A DNA stretch of 33,022 bases from Erythrobacteraceae bacterium (GCA_947479055.1 CANJYE010000033.1:1-33022); one strand, 5' to 3'. Counted from the first letter of the stretch, positions 17,693 to 26,497 are shown. The notes: generated by a model not told the origin, from the letters alone. Numbers and translations: made by a program.

Positions 17693-19310
17693 CGTCGGAG
17701 AAGTCGCGGGGCAGACCGCCCTTCAGACCCCACAGGGCTACCACGAAGGCCACAGCCACGATGATCCAGGTGTACCACAGCCCGGCGTAGGGATTGCCAG
17801 TCTTGGCGACGATGTAGCTGGCAATCAACGGCAGGAACCCGCCGAAATAGCCGGTGCCGATGTGATAGGGGATCGACATCGAACTGTAGCGGATCCGCGC
17901 CGGGAACATCTCCGACAGCAGTGCCGCGACCGGGCCGTAAGTCATGCCCGAGAACACCATCAGCAGGATAAGCGCGCCGATGATGATCGCCGCATCACCC
18001 AGCGCCGGTTTGACCTTGGTGAAGTCATAGCCCGCTTCGCCGAGCCATACCTGCAATTGCTTGCCGCGCGCCGCCTTGTCGGTCCAGGCGTACGTGTCGA
18101 GCGGCAGTGCCTGCCCGCCGACAGTGACCGCAAGCGTATCGCTACTCTTTAAGGTGTAAGCGGCGCCAGTGCCGGCGAGATCGCCCAGAATTCTGCCACA
18201 ATTGCTCTTCTGCTCGGGCGCGAATGGGCTGTAGGTGCAGTCCTGTCCAGACACGACCACCGGGGCCTTCGCCGCCGCCGCCGCGAGGCCGGGGTTGGCG
18301 TGCGCGCCGATCACCCAGAATACCGGGAACAGTAGCAACAAGGTCAGCAGATAGCCCCAGATGATCGGCTTCTTGCGGCCGATCCGGTCCGACAGGCTGC
18401 CGAAGATCACGAAGAACACCGTCCCGATCAGCGCGGCAATGCCGACGATGATCTCGGCAGTGGTGTCCTCCACCCTCATCGCGCCTTTGAGGAAGGTCAG
18501 CGCGGCGAACATCGCGGTGTACCAGATTACCGTCAGCCCGGCGGCAATGCCGAACAGCGCGATGAAGATGCGCTTCTTGTTGCCGGGATAGGTGAAGCTT
18601 TCGACGAAGGGATTGCCGGCTAGTTCACCTTCTTCCTGCATCGCCTTGAACACCGGGCTCTCCGACAGCTTCATCCGCATCCACAGCGAAATCGCCAGCA
18701 GGGCAATGCTGAGCAGGAACGGGACGCGCCAGCCCCACTCGTTCCACACCGCATCGCTCATCAACAGCTTGCAGCCCAGCACAACGATCAAACTGAGCAC
18801 GAAGCCGCCGACCACGCTGGACTGGATATAGCCGGTGAAATAGCCGCGCCGGTGCGGTGGGGAATGTTCAGAGACATAGATCGCTGCCCCGCCATATTCG
18901 CCACCCAGCGCGAGGCCTTGCAGGATACGCAGGAACAGCACGATCAACGGCGCGGCCATGCCGATCGAATCCGCTGAGGGAATCAGTCCGACCCCGGCGG
19001 TGGCAATGCCCATCAGCGTGACAGTGACGAGGAAGGTGTATTTCCGGCCCATCCTGTCGCCAAGGAAGCCGAACAGCACGGCCCCGAGCGGGCGAAAGCC
19101 GAAGCCGACCGCGAAACCGGCCCAGACCAGCAGCATTTCCAGCGTGGCATTGCCCGAAGGGAAGAAGGTCTTGCCGATGATCGCGGCAAGCGTGCCGTAG
19201 ATGAAGAAATCATACCATTCGAACACGGTCCCGGCCGAGGAGGCGGCGATGACCAGGCGGATTTCCTTGGCACTGGGCTCAACATGCGCCTGTGAATTGC
19301 TGCTCGCCAT
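17682..19310 (-). CDS. MHS-type major facilitator transporter with a large periplasmic insert
   Basis: 542 residues and 12 predicted membrane helices in the inner membrane. Seen: GTVFEWYDFFIYG in TM1 and GDRMGRK after TM2, GGEYGGAAIYVSEHSPPHRRG in TM4-5, SDRIGRKKPI after TM8; these are hallmarks of the metabolite:H+ symporter (ProP/ShiA/KgtP-like) family. Unusual is a hydrophilic block of about 100 residues (336-438) between TM9 and TM10, on the periplasmic side, with two cysteines at 358 and 371 that could form a disulfide. The substrate is unknown; dicarboxylates, betaines and aromatic acids are typical for the family. The gene starts 38 bp after the IscU-like gene and overlaps alr. Confidence 0.9.
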   Translation of the reverse strand: MASSNSQAHVEPSAKEIRLVIAASSAGTVFEWYDFFIYGTLAAIIGKTFFPSGNATLEMLLVWAGFAVGFGFRPLGAVLFGFLGDRMGRKYTFLVTVTLMGIATAGVGLIPSADSIGMAAPLIVLFLRILQGLALGGEYGGAAIYVSEHSPPHRRGYFTGYIQSSVVGGFVLSLIVVLGCKLLMSDAVWNEWGWRVPFLLSIALLAISLWMRMKLSESPVFKAMQEEGELAGNPFVESFTYPGNKKRIFIALFGIAAGLTVIWYTAMFAALTFLKGAMRVEDTTAEIIVGIAALIGTVFFVIFGSLSDRIGRKKPIIWGYLLTLLLLFPVFWVIGAHANPGLAAAAAKAPVVVSGQDCTYSPFAPEQKSNCGRILGDLAGTGAAYTLKSSDTLAVTVGGQALPLDTYAWTDKAARGKQLQVWLGEAGYDFTKVKPALGDAAIIIGALILLMVFSGMTYGPVAALLSEMFPARIRYSSMSIPYHIGTGYFGGFLPLIASYIVAKTGNPYAGLWYTWIIVAVAFVVALWGLKGGLPRDFSDDEN

Positions 19311-19348
19311 GCCGGTTCAATTCCTCCCTGCCCTCGAATGGCGCTGAT

Positions 19349-19783
19349 CTAGCGCCCCTCTGGCGGCTTGGGAAGCGCACGCAGCGCCGCCATCCACGGC
19401 AGCAGGATCGCGCCGTGACGCCCTGGATAGGCTCGCGCGGGTTCCAGTATGGTGATGCCGGGCCAGTCAGGAGTGGTCCCCTCGCCCGCCAGCCATGCGC
19501 GCAGCGCGGATTCGGTAGCGGCAATGGCGGTACGGTCCCTGCCAATGGCGGCATCGGCAAAGATCGCGGCCGCTGCCTGACCGACAGCGCAGGCCTGCGC
19601 CCTGAGGCCCAACCGATCGATCCGGCCCAGGGCATCGCAGTCAATCCCCATCGCCAGAGTGCTGCCGCAACTGGGCGACCGCGCGTCTCCCTGCCAGGGC
19701 AGTTCGGCGGACCAGGGATAGTCGGCAAGGCGGACAGTCAATGCCAGCAGTTCGGGGGTGTATAATTTGGCGGCAGCGCTCAT
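19349..19783 (-). CDS. IscU/NifU-N-like iron-sulfur scaffold homologue with a degenerate ligand set
   Basis: 144 residues. SPSCGSTLAMGID (C39) followed by LGLRAQACAVGQAAAAIFADA (C65) follows the IscU pattern of a first cysteine after a strand and a second one starting a helix. C49 is extra. The third IscU cysteine near the C-terminus is not present: the corresponding stretch is ARAYPGRHGAILLPW, where a histidine is the only obvious ligand. It may carry a cluster in a different way or have another role. The ATG overlaps the cvpA stop as ATGA, so it is coupled to cvpA. I have seen this gene order in sphingomonads, but it is not part of an isc or suf operon here. Confidence 0.7.
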   Translation of the reverse strand: MSAAAKLYTPELLALTVRLADYPWSAELPWQGDARSPSCGSTLAMGIDCDALGRIDRLGLRAQACAVGQAAAAIFADAAIGRDRTAIAATESALRAWLAGEGTTPDWPGITILEPARAYPGRHGAILLPWMAALRALPKPPEGR

Positions 19784-20313
19784 TTCCTGGTCTTGAGCGC
19801 CTTGCCTTCCTCCTCGGCCAGTATGCGGCGGCGTTCCTCCAGCAGTCTGACCAACTGGCCGGAACTGGCGTTGATGAAGGGATAGCTGCGCGCGGTGGTG
19901 ATCCAGCCTGGCCGACCGCTGGCCCCCCAGACGGTGTCATAGCCGATCGCCAGCACGGAGAAGGCCAGTACCGCCATGATCACGCCCTTTACCGCACCAA
20001 AGCCGAAGCCCAGCACCTTATCTATTGGACGAACGACCGAACCCCTGGTGATTCCGCCTACCATCGACTCGATCAGCTTCATCGCGGCATAGGGGATCAA
20101 AAGCAGCAGGGTGAAGGCCGAGAGCGCGGCGATTGTCGGCGAGTTGACATAGGGATCGATGAACGCGGTCAATCCGTCATGCAGATTGTGAATTGCGAAC
20201 AGCACCAGCAACCATGCAGCAAGCGACAGCAGCTCGCGCAGCAAACCGCGCAGGAAGCCGCCAACCGCCGCAACGCCGACGAGAGCCAAAACGATAAGGT
20301 CAAAGCCAGTCAC
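19780..20313 (-). CDS. cvpA: CvpA-family inner-membrane protein
   Basis: 177 residues from the GTG at 20313 (VTGFDLIVLALVGVAAVGGFLRG); longer in-frame starts would run into radA. Four hydrophobic helices are visible, the CvpA layout: first helix with DLIVLALV, then GLLRELLSLAAWLLVLFAI, a third ending in LIPYAAMKLI, and VKGVIMAVLAFSVLAIGYD. CvpA proteins are linked to colicin V production and cell-envelope stress tolerance; the molecular role is unclear. The gene starts 10 bp after the radA stop and overlaps the IscU-like gene by 4 bp. purF, the usual next gene in many proteobacteria, is absent here. Confidence 0.9.
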   Translation of the reverse strand: MTGFDLIVLALVGVAAVGGFLRGLLRELLSLAAWLLVLFAIHNLHDGLTAFIDPYVNSPTIAALSAFTLLLLIPYAAMKLIESMVGGITRGSVVRPIDKVLGFGFGAVKGVIMAVLAFSVLAIGYDTVWGASGRPGWITTARSYPFINASSGQLVRLLEERRRILAEEEGKALKTRK

Positions 20314-20323
20314 GCTGCATGAA

Positions 20324-21691
20324 TTATGCGCTTGCCATGATGCGGTCAACGAGCTTCGGCAATTGGGCAATCGATTGATAATCAACCCCGCGTAAACCAT
20401 CATTTACTTCGGGCGGGCCATAGCCGCGTTCAAATCCGAGCTTGATTGCCTCGCGCAGGCGCAATGCACCATGGGCCACCGCCCTGACCTCGCCAGCCAG
20501 GGACACTTCGCCGAACCAGACCGATTTTGGCGGCAGAGGCTTGTCGGCCAGTGCAGAGACAAGGGCTGCCGCCACCGCGAGATCCGCCGCCGGGTCGGAC
20601 AAGCGGTATCCGCCCGCAACGTTGAGATAGACCTCGGCGCTGGAGAAATTGAGCCCGCAGCGCGCCTCCAGCACGGCCAGCAGCATAGCCAGCCGCCCGC
20701 TGTCCCAGCCCACGACCGCACGGCGCGGGGTGGCCCCGCTCTGCAGCCTGACGATCAGCGCCTGCACTTCTACCAGCACCGGCCGCGTTCCTTCCAGCGC
20801 GGGAAAGACGGAGCTGCCGGCGATCGGTTCATCCCGGCCAGACAGGAAAAGCATGGAGGGGTTGGGCACTTCCTCCAGCCCCTGCCCGGCCATGGCGAAC
20901 ACCCCTATCTCATCCACCGCGCCAAAGCGGTTTTTGAGCGCGCGCAGGATGCGGTACTGGTGGCTGCGCTCCCCTTCGAAGCTCATCACCACATCCACCA
21001 TGTGCTCCAGCACGCGTGGCCCGGCGATGGTTCCGTCCTTGGTGACATGACCGACCAATACCAACACCGCGCCGCTTTCCTTGGCATAGCGGATCAGCTC
21101 AAAGGCACAGCCGCGCACCTGACTGACAGTGCCGGGCGCGCCTTCGATCGTGTCGGAATGCATCGTCTGGATCGAATCGATCACCAGCAACGCCGGTGGA
21201 GGCATCGTGCCCAGCGTGGTCAGGATATCGCGGACCGAAGTGGCCGAAGCGAGCTTGATCGGAGCATCGGCCAACCCAAGCCGGGCCGCGCGCATGCGGA
21301 CCTGACCAGCTGCTTCTTCCCCGCTGACATAGACCGTATCCTCGCCCGAACGGGCGACCTGTGCAGCGGCCTGAAGCAGCAGAGTCGATTTGCCGATCCC
21401 CGGATCGCCCCCCATCAGGATGGCCGAGCCGGGCACGAACCCCCCACCCAGAGCCCGGTCGAATTCGGCCAGCCCGGTCGGGCGCCGTTCCAGCACTTCG
21501 CCCGGTGCGTCGAGCGGTTCGAACGCCACAGCGCGACCGCCGCTGGAAAGATCGTGCTTCAGCGAAAAGACGGTGGCGGGCGCATCCTCAACCAGTGTGT
21601 TCCATTCGCCGCAATCAGGGCATTGCCCCTGCCAGCGGTGCGAGACGCTGCCGCAGGACTGGCAGGCATAACGGCGTTTGGTCTTGACCAT
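20324..21691 (-). CDS. radA: DNA repair and recombination protein RadA (Sms)
   Basis: 455 residues, normal size. RadA promotes branch migration and processing of recombination intermediates. Seen in order: the N-terminal C4 zinc finger (C10, C13, C24, C27), Walker A GGDPGIGKST at about 94-103 in a RecA-like core, Walker B strand LLVIDSIQTM, the RadA-specific KNRFG box (LKNRFGAVDEIGVF), and the C-terminal Lon protease-like domain with LNVAGGYRLSDPAADLAVAAAL, which lacks protease activity. It is the first gene of the radA-cvpA-IscU-like run and is divergent from a patatin-like gene across 70 bp. Confidence 0.97.
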   Translation of the reverse strand: MVKTKRRYACQSCGSVSHRWQGQCPDCGEWNTLVEDAPATVFSLKHDLSSGGRAVAFEPLDAPGEVLERRPTGLAEFDRALGGGFVPGSAILMGGDPGIGKSTLLLQAAAQVARSGEDTVYVSGEEAAGQVRMRAARLGLADAPIKLASATSVRDILTTLGTMPPPALLVIDSIQTMHSDTIEGAPGTVSQVRGCAFELIRYAKESGAVLVLVGHVTKDGTIAGPRVLEHMVDVVMSFEGERSHQYRILRALKNRFGAVDEIGVFAMAGQGLEEVPNPSMLFLSGRDEPIAGSSVFPALEGTRPVLVEVQALIVRLQSGATPRRAVVGWDSGRLAMLLAVLEARCGLNFSSAEVYLNVAGGYRLSDPAADLAVAAALVSALADKPLPPKSVWFGEVSLAGEVRAVAHGALRLREAIKLGFERGYGPPEVNDGLRGVDYQSIAQLPKLVDRIMASA

Positions 21692-21761
21692 GGTTCAGCG
21701 ATATACGGAACATAAATGGAACGCAATTGCCTTCGCCGCAAATGACCGGCAAGAAGCGATT

Positions 21762-24095
21762 ATGCGCCAGAAGGAACTCAGGATTGCACTGGTCTGCTAC
21801 GGCGGCGTCAGCCTTGCCGTCTACATGCATGGCGTCACCAAAGAATTGTGGAAACTGGCCCGGGCGAGCCGCACGCACCATACCGGGGAAAGCCTTGGCG
21901 ACGGCATTGCGGGCAGCGATGTGGTATACCTGCGCCTGCTGCGCCATATCGAGGCAAGCCGCCAGCTGCGCTTGCGGGTGCTGCCGGACATTCTCACCGG
22001 CGCCAGCGCCGGCGGGATCAATGCGGTGTTCCTGGCGGAAGCAATCCACTCGGGCAATTCGCTCGAACCGCTGACCGATCTGTGGCTGTCGATGGCCGAT
22101 GTCGACCGGCTGATCGATCCCGAAGCGCGGCCATGGTCGCGGCTGGCCAAGGCCTGGGCCATGCCGCTGGTCCATTTCGTGCTGACCCGGCCCGGCAATG
22201 CCGTCTCGGAAAGCGTCGCCCCGGAAACAAGGGCCGAGGTGCGGGCCAAGCTGTCACGCTTCATCCGCAGCCGCTGGTTTGCCCCGCCCTTTTCCGGCAT
22301 GGGTTTTTCGCGCCTGTTGTACAGCGCGTTGGAAGCGATGGCGAAGGTTCCCGCAGGTGGCCCGCTTTTGCCACCGGGCCATCCGATCGACCTGTTCGTG
22401 ACCGCCACCGATTTCCACGGCTATCGCGCGCTGCTGCGGCTCAACAGCCCGCCGGTGGTGGAAGAAAGCGAGCATCGCCTTGCGCTGGGGTTTCACGCCC
22501 GCGCGCCGCGGCTGGCGGGAGAACGGCTGGCCGATACGCTGGAGCTGGTATTCGCCGCACGCTCCACCGCCAGCTTTCCCGGGGCCTTTCCACCCCTTCG
22601 CCTGGCCGAAATCGACGCGCTGGCGGATGAAAATGGCGAGGTCTGGCGGACCCGCGCCCAGTTCATCGAACGGATCATGCCTGCCCATGTCCGGCAGGAA
22701 GATGCCGAGCAGGTTTCGCTGATCGATGGCTCGGTTTTGGTCAATGCGCCGTTTGGCGAAGCGACGGCGGTGCTTGGTTCGCGCCCGGCCCAGCGCGAGG
22801 TTGACCGGCGTTTCGTCTATATCGATCCCAGGCCCGATCGCGGGACCATGGCGGGACGAGGCAATACCCGGCCGGTCGGGTTCTTTTCCGCAATCTTCGG
22901 CTCGGTATCTGCCATCCCGCGCGAACAGCCGATCCGCGACAATCTCCAGACGATCGAAATCCAGTCTCGCCAGGCAGAGCGCTTGCGAGCCATCCTCAAT
23001 GCGCTGCGTCCTGAGGTGGAAGATACGGTCGATCGCCTGTTCGGGCACACGCTGTTCCTGGATCGCCCCACCCCCGCCCGGCTGAGCCGCTGGCGGATCA
23101 AGGCGCAGCTGACCGCCGCCGAGCAGGCCGGGTTTGCGTTCCACGGCTATGCCCATGCCAAGTTTGCCGGGATCGTCGATCATCTCGCCCGCACCATCCA
23201 CGCCGCCGCGCCGGGGCTGGGCTTTCCCGACCATGCCCCGATTGTCGAGCGGCTGCGCGGCCATCTCACCGCCCATGGGCTCGATCATCTCGCCGCCCGC
23301 GACGGGAGCGAAACCGAGGCGGCGCTGGCGTTTTTCCGCGATCACGACATCGGCTTCCGCATTCGCCGCCTGCGCATGCTGGCGCGCCAGACGACGCGCG
23401 ATCTCGACGAGGAGCAGGACGGGAGCGAGAATGTCCGCGATGCCGCGCGCGAGGCGATATACGCCTGCCTCAACGCCTATTTCGAGCGGGAGGCGATAGA
23501 GTGGCTCGATGCTGAATTTACCGGGGTGGCAGGGCAGGTCATGGACGATCCCGGCCCGGTCCTCGCCTTGCTGGCGAGCCGACGCGATCTTGCAACGCTT
23601 GACGAACGGGTTGAGACTTCGCTCGCCGAGGCGTTGGAAGCCGTGCCCCGGTCTCTGCGACGACGGATGTTGCTGACGTATCTAGGTTTTCCCTTCTACG
23701 ACATCACATCCTTGCCGCTTCTGCCGAACGAAGGTCTGACGGAATTCGATCCGGTCAAGGTCGACCGCATTTCCCCAAACGATGCCCGCTCGATCCGCGA
23801 AGGCGGCACGAGGGCAACGCTGCGCGGGGTCGAGTTCTACAATTTCGGCGCGTTCTTCAGCCGTGCCTATCGCGAGAACGACTATTTGTGGGGACGATTG
23901 CACGGTGCCGAACGGATGGTGGACCTCATCAGCTCGACGCTCGATCGCCCGCTTGAGGAGAGCGAACTGCGTGGCTTCAAGCGCGATGCCTTTCTGGCTG
24001 TCCTTGACGAAGAACAGGACCGGCTAACCACCGATCCGAGCCTGATCGACGGGATTCGCGCTGAGGTACTCGAGAAGTTGCCGCCCGATCAGTGA
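21762..24095 (+). CDS. Large patatin-like phospholipase-related protein
   Basis: 777 residues from the ATG at 21762, with AAGAAG ahead of it. The N-terminal third holds a patatin domain: glycine-rich oxyanion region CYGGVSLAVYMHG (12-24), nucleophile elbow GASAG with S82, and catalytic aspartate D322 in IDGSVLVNAPFGEA. The other 450 residues are a mostly helical extension with charged stretches. Its size and motif layout resemble the group known as patatin-related proteins (DUF3376/TIGR03607 type). It should hydrolyse acyl esters of lipids, but neither substrate nor position is known. No signal peptide is visible. It is divergent from radA, and its last 7 bp overlap the convergent hydrolase gene. 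Confidence 0.88.
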   Translation: MRQKELRIALVCYGGVSLAVYMHGVTKELWKLARASRTHHTGESLGDGIAGSDVVYLRLLRHIEASRQLRLRVLPDILTGASAGGINAVFLAEAIHSGNSLEPLTDLWLSMADVDRLIDPEARPWSRLAKAWAMPLVHFVLTRPGNAVSESVAPETRAEVRAKLSRFIRSRWFAPPFSGMGFSRLLYSALEAMAKVPAGGPLLPPGHPIDLFVTATDFHGYRALLRLNSPPVVEESEHRLALGFHARAPRLAGERLADTLELVFAARSTASFPGAFPPLRLAEIDALADENGEVWRTRAQFIERIMPAHVRQEDAEQVSLIDGSVLVNAPFGEATAVLGSRPAQREVDRRFVYIDPRPDRGTMAGRGNTRPVGFFSAIFGSVSAIPREQPIRDNLQTIEIQSRQAERLRAILNALRPEVEDTVDRLFGHTLFLDRPTPARLSRWRIKAQLTAAEQAGFAFHGYAHAKFAGIVDHLARTIHAAAPGLGFPDHAPIVERLRGHLTAHGLDHLAARDGSETEAALAFFRDHDIGFRIRRLRMLARQTTRDLDEEQDGSENVRDAAREAIYACLNAYFEREAIEWLDAEFTGVAGQVMDDPGPVLALLASRRDLATLDERVETSLAEALEAVPRSLRRRMLLTYLGFPFYDITSLPLLPNEGLTEFDPVKVDRISPNDARSIREGGTRATLRGVEFYNFGAFFSRAYRENDYLWGRLHGAERMVDLISSTLDRPLEESELRGFKRDAFLAVLDEEQDRLTTDPSLIDGIRAEVLEKLPPDQ

Positions 24096-24985
24096 TGGTG
24101 CGCAGCAGCGCCGCTCTTGCGAACATTGGCAATAAACAGGTCTACCGGAAAGAAGCCGCCCGGCGCGTCGAGCGATTTGACCGCCGGATCCGCCTTAATG
24201 GCGTCGATTGTCTCGCCCATGGCATCCATCCTGCCGATCGTCGCAATTGCATCGGCGACATGGCCGCGCCAGGCAATCAGTTCGGCCTGCGTCGCCAGCG
24301 GGCCATGACCGGGAATGATGATGGTATCGGGATTGCTGAGCGCGATAAGCTGGTCGAGCGAAGTGATCAGGTGATCCGCGGTGGCTCCGGAATCGACGTC
24401 GATGAAGGGATAGCCCTTGCCCTTCATCATCAGATCGCCGGTGTGAAGGACATTGGCCTTGCGCCAGTATACCGCAGAATCCCCGTCGGTGTGCCCGCCT
24501 ACCGTAGGTATGATGTCGATCGTGTCGCCATTGAGATGAAGGCTGATACCCTTGTCGAAAGTCACTATCGGCAGGCCTTGATGCGCGGTCGGCGCGATCA
24601 CATTGCCCAATACCGTGCCGCCTCTTTCCAGCCGGGTGCGGACATTGTCCTGCGCGAAGATGATTGCGCCCGCCTTGCCCATTTCCTCGTTCCCGCCGGC
24701 GTGATCGACATGCCAGTGGGTATTGACCAGGAAACGGACCGGCTCCGCGCCAAGCGCCTGAACCGCTGCCAGCACCTTGCCTGCCAGCGGGGCGAATTCA
24801 TCGTCGATCAGCAAGGTTCCGTCCGGGCCGTGGGAGACGGCGATATTGCCACCCTCGCCAGACAGCACGGCGATGCCCGGGGCGACCTGCTGCGTGTGGA
24901 TTTCCGTGTCCGCCAACCCGTGTGCGACGGCGGGCAGGCTGCTGGACAGGAACAGCAGACTTGCCGCGAGGAACTTCAGGCGCAT
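24089..24985 (-). CDS. Exported metallo-beta-lactamase-fold hydrolase
   Basis: 298 residues. Residues 1-21 are a signal peptide (MRLKFLAASLLFL...AVA), so the enzyme is periplasmic. Zinc ligands are complete for the fold: HWHVDH (H90, H92, D94, H95), GGHTDGD, HTGDLMM and PGHGP. The aspartate in HTGD marks it as a general MBL hydrolase, closer to the SoxH/quinoprotein-relay style group than to a resistance enzyme. The chain ends in three histidines, an unusual natural tail. The gene converges on the patatin-like gene with a 7-bp 3' overlap. Its substrate is unknown. Confidence 0.88.
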   Translation of the reverse strand: MRLKFLAASLLFLSSSLPAVAHGLADTEIHTQQVAPGIAVLSGEGGNIAVSHGPDGTLLIDDEFAPLAGKVLAAVQALGAEPVRFLVNTHWHVDHAGGNEEMGKAGAIIFAQDNVRTRLERGGTVLGNVIAPTAHQGLPIVTFDKGISLHLNGDTIDIIPTVGGHTDGDSAVYWRKANVLHTGDLMMKGKGYPFIDVDSGATADHLITSLDQLIALSNPDTIIIPGHGPLATQAELIAWRGHVADAIATIGRMDAMGETIDAIKADPAVKSLDAPGGFFPVDLFIANVRKSGAAAHHH

Positions 24986-25017
24986 CGACGATCTCCCGAA
25001 CTGGTCTGGGCAGGTTA

Positions 25018-25284
25018 GAGCACTTTCCGACCCATCCGGGTCACCGTGATTGGCTGGAGGAGGCCGCTGGCGAAAAGCGGCGCGCAGCAGGGGCTGGTTT
25101 TACCCCTGCAAGAGCTGCGACGCTGCCAGCGGCCTCCTCCAGCCAACCACTTGCGGCGGGCCGCTTTTGGCCCACTGCGGCGTCGATCGTCGGTCACTAT
25201 GCGATGGCATGGCTCCCTCCTCTCTCCTTGCACCGGGCCAAAATCGGCTCCGTCCCGGCGACCCGGATGGCTCGGAAAGTGCTC
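25018..25284. mobile_element. MITE-like nonautonomous element with nested inverted repeats
   Basis: The 28 bases at 25015-25042 and the reverse complement of 25260-25287 agree at 26 positions. The TIRs start GAGCAC and end GTGCTC, and TA stands directly outside on both sides (25016-25017 and 25285-25286), as with Tc1/mariner or IS630-type target duplications. Inside lies a perfect 22-bp inverted repeat (25050-25071 with 25125-25146), which itself encloses GCAGGGG...CCCCTGC (25087-25093 and 25103-25109). GGGCC...GGCCC at 25158-25173 is a further small stem. No transposase can be encoded in 267 bp. It fills almost the whole space between the hydrolase and dnaJ genes. Confidence 0.75.
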
Positions 25285-25322
25285 TAGCCCCTCGGATTGA
25301 GGCTGTCGATTGCGGTGGGCCG

Positions 25323-26459
25323 CTATTCGGTCAGGTCGCTCCACACTTCCTTGAGCTTGTCGAAGAAGCCCCGCGATTGCGGGCATTCCTCGCCCGTTTC
25401 GGTTTCCTGGAATTCACGCAGCAATTCCTTTTGTCGGGCGGAAAGCCGGGTCGGGGTTTCGACCTGGATTTCGACCACAAGATCGCCCCGGCCACGGGCC
25501 TGAAGCACCGGCATGCCCGCGCCGCGAATGCGCAATTGCTTGCCCGACTGGATGCCCACCGGGATCTCGATCCGGTTGTTCTCGCCATCCAGCCCGGGAA
25601 TTTCCACCACCCCGCCCAGCGCCGCCTTGGTGAAGCTGATCGGGATGCGGGTGAACAGGGTCGTACCCTCGCGCTCGAACACGCGGTGCTTGCGCAGGTG
25701 GATGAAGATGTAGAGATCACCCGGCGGCGCGCCGTTCGGCCCGGCCTCCCCCTTGCCGGTCAGGCGGATGCGGGTGCCGTTGTCGACCCCGGGAGGGATT
25801 GCCACGTCGAGCTTCTGACGCCGGTCCACCCGACCTTCGCCGCCGCAGGAACGGCAGGGACTGTCGATTACCTGGCCGGAACCATGGCATTGCGGGCACG
25901 CCCGTTCGACCACGAAGAAGCCCTGTTGCGAACGGACCTTGCCATGGCCGCCGCACATGTTGCAGCCGCGTTTGCCGGTGCCCGGTTCCGCACCGAGCCC
26001 GCCACAGGGCTCGCAGGCGACCGAGACATCGACTTCGATTTGGGTATCCTTGCCGTGGAAGGCCTCTTCCAGCCCCACTTCCATGTCATAGCGCATGTCG
26101 GCACCACGCCTCGCCTGCTGGCGCCCGCCACCGCCAAAGGCGCTGCCGAAGATGGTCTCGAAAATGTCGCCAATATCGGAAAATCCACCCTGCCCGCCGA
26201 AACCGCCCGCGCCATTGCCGCCGCCCTGCTGGAAGGCGGCATGGCCATAGCGGTCATAGGCGGCGCGCTTTTGCGGGTCCTTCAGGCACTCATAGGCCTC
26301 GCTGATCGCCTTGAACTTTGCTTCGCTCTCGGCATCGCCCTGATTGCGATCCGGATGATAGCGCATTGCGAGCAAACGGTAGGCTGACTTCAGCGTCTTG
26401 TCGTCCGCGGTGCGTTCCACCTCGAGCAGTTCGTAATAATCGATTTCGGTAGCAGACAT
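25323..26459 (-). CDS. dnaJ: Chaperone DnaJ (Hsp40)
   Basis: 378 residues, standard length. DnaJ delivers unfolded clients to DnaK and stimulates its ATPase. Seen: the J domain (1-72) with HPD at 35-37, a Gly/Phe-rich linker (about 76-115), four CxxCxGxG zinc-binding repeats (C149/C152, C166/C169, C188/C191, C202/C205), and the C-terminal substrate-binding domains with PPGVDNGTRIRLTGKGEAG. GGGGAC six bases before the ATG is a fair ribosome-binding site. It lies 90 bp downstream of dnaK on the same strand. Confidence 0.98.
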   Translation of the reverse strand: MSATEIDYYELLEVERTADDKTLKSAYRLLAMRYHPDRNQGDAESEAKFKAISEAYECLKDPQKRAAYDRYGHAAFQQGGGNGAGGFGGQGGFSDIGDIFETIFGSAFGGGGRQQARRGADMRYDMEVGLEEAFHGKDTQIEVDVSVACEPCGGLGAEPGTGKRGCNMCGGHGKVRSQQGFFVVERACPQCHGSGQVIDSPCRSCGGEGRVDRRQKLDVAIPPGVDNGTRIRLTGKGEAGPNGAPPGDLYIFIHLRKHRVFEREGTTLFTRIPISFTKAALGGVVEIPGLDGENNRIEIPVGIQSGKQLRIRGAGMPVLQARGRGDLVVEIQVETPTRLSARQKELLREFQETETGEECPQSRGFFDKLKEVWSDLTE

Positions 26460-26470
26460 GGTGTCCCCGC

Positions 26471-26496
26471 CTCAAACCTGCCCCGGCTCAAACCTG
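26471..26496 (-). repeat. Short tandem duplication in front of dnaJ
   Basis: CTCAAACCTG occurs at 26471-26480 and 26487-26496, a 16-bp period. Read on the minus strand, each CAGGTTTGAG is followed by a G-rich pentamer (one base apart between copies), the second of which is part of the dnaJ ribosome-binding region. A recent slippage duplication of the Shine-Dalgarno area is likely. Confidence 0.6.
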
Positions 26497-26497
26497 A

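Noticed and set aside
25015-25386. Open frames of about 90-120 codons through the MITE-like element
   Set aside because: They follow from the inverted-repeat sequence and stop at different places on each strand; no protein-like pattern.
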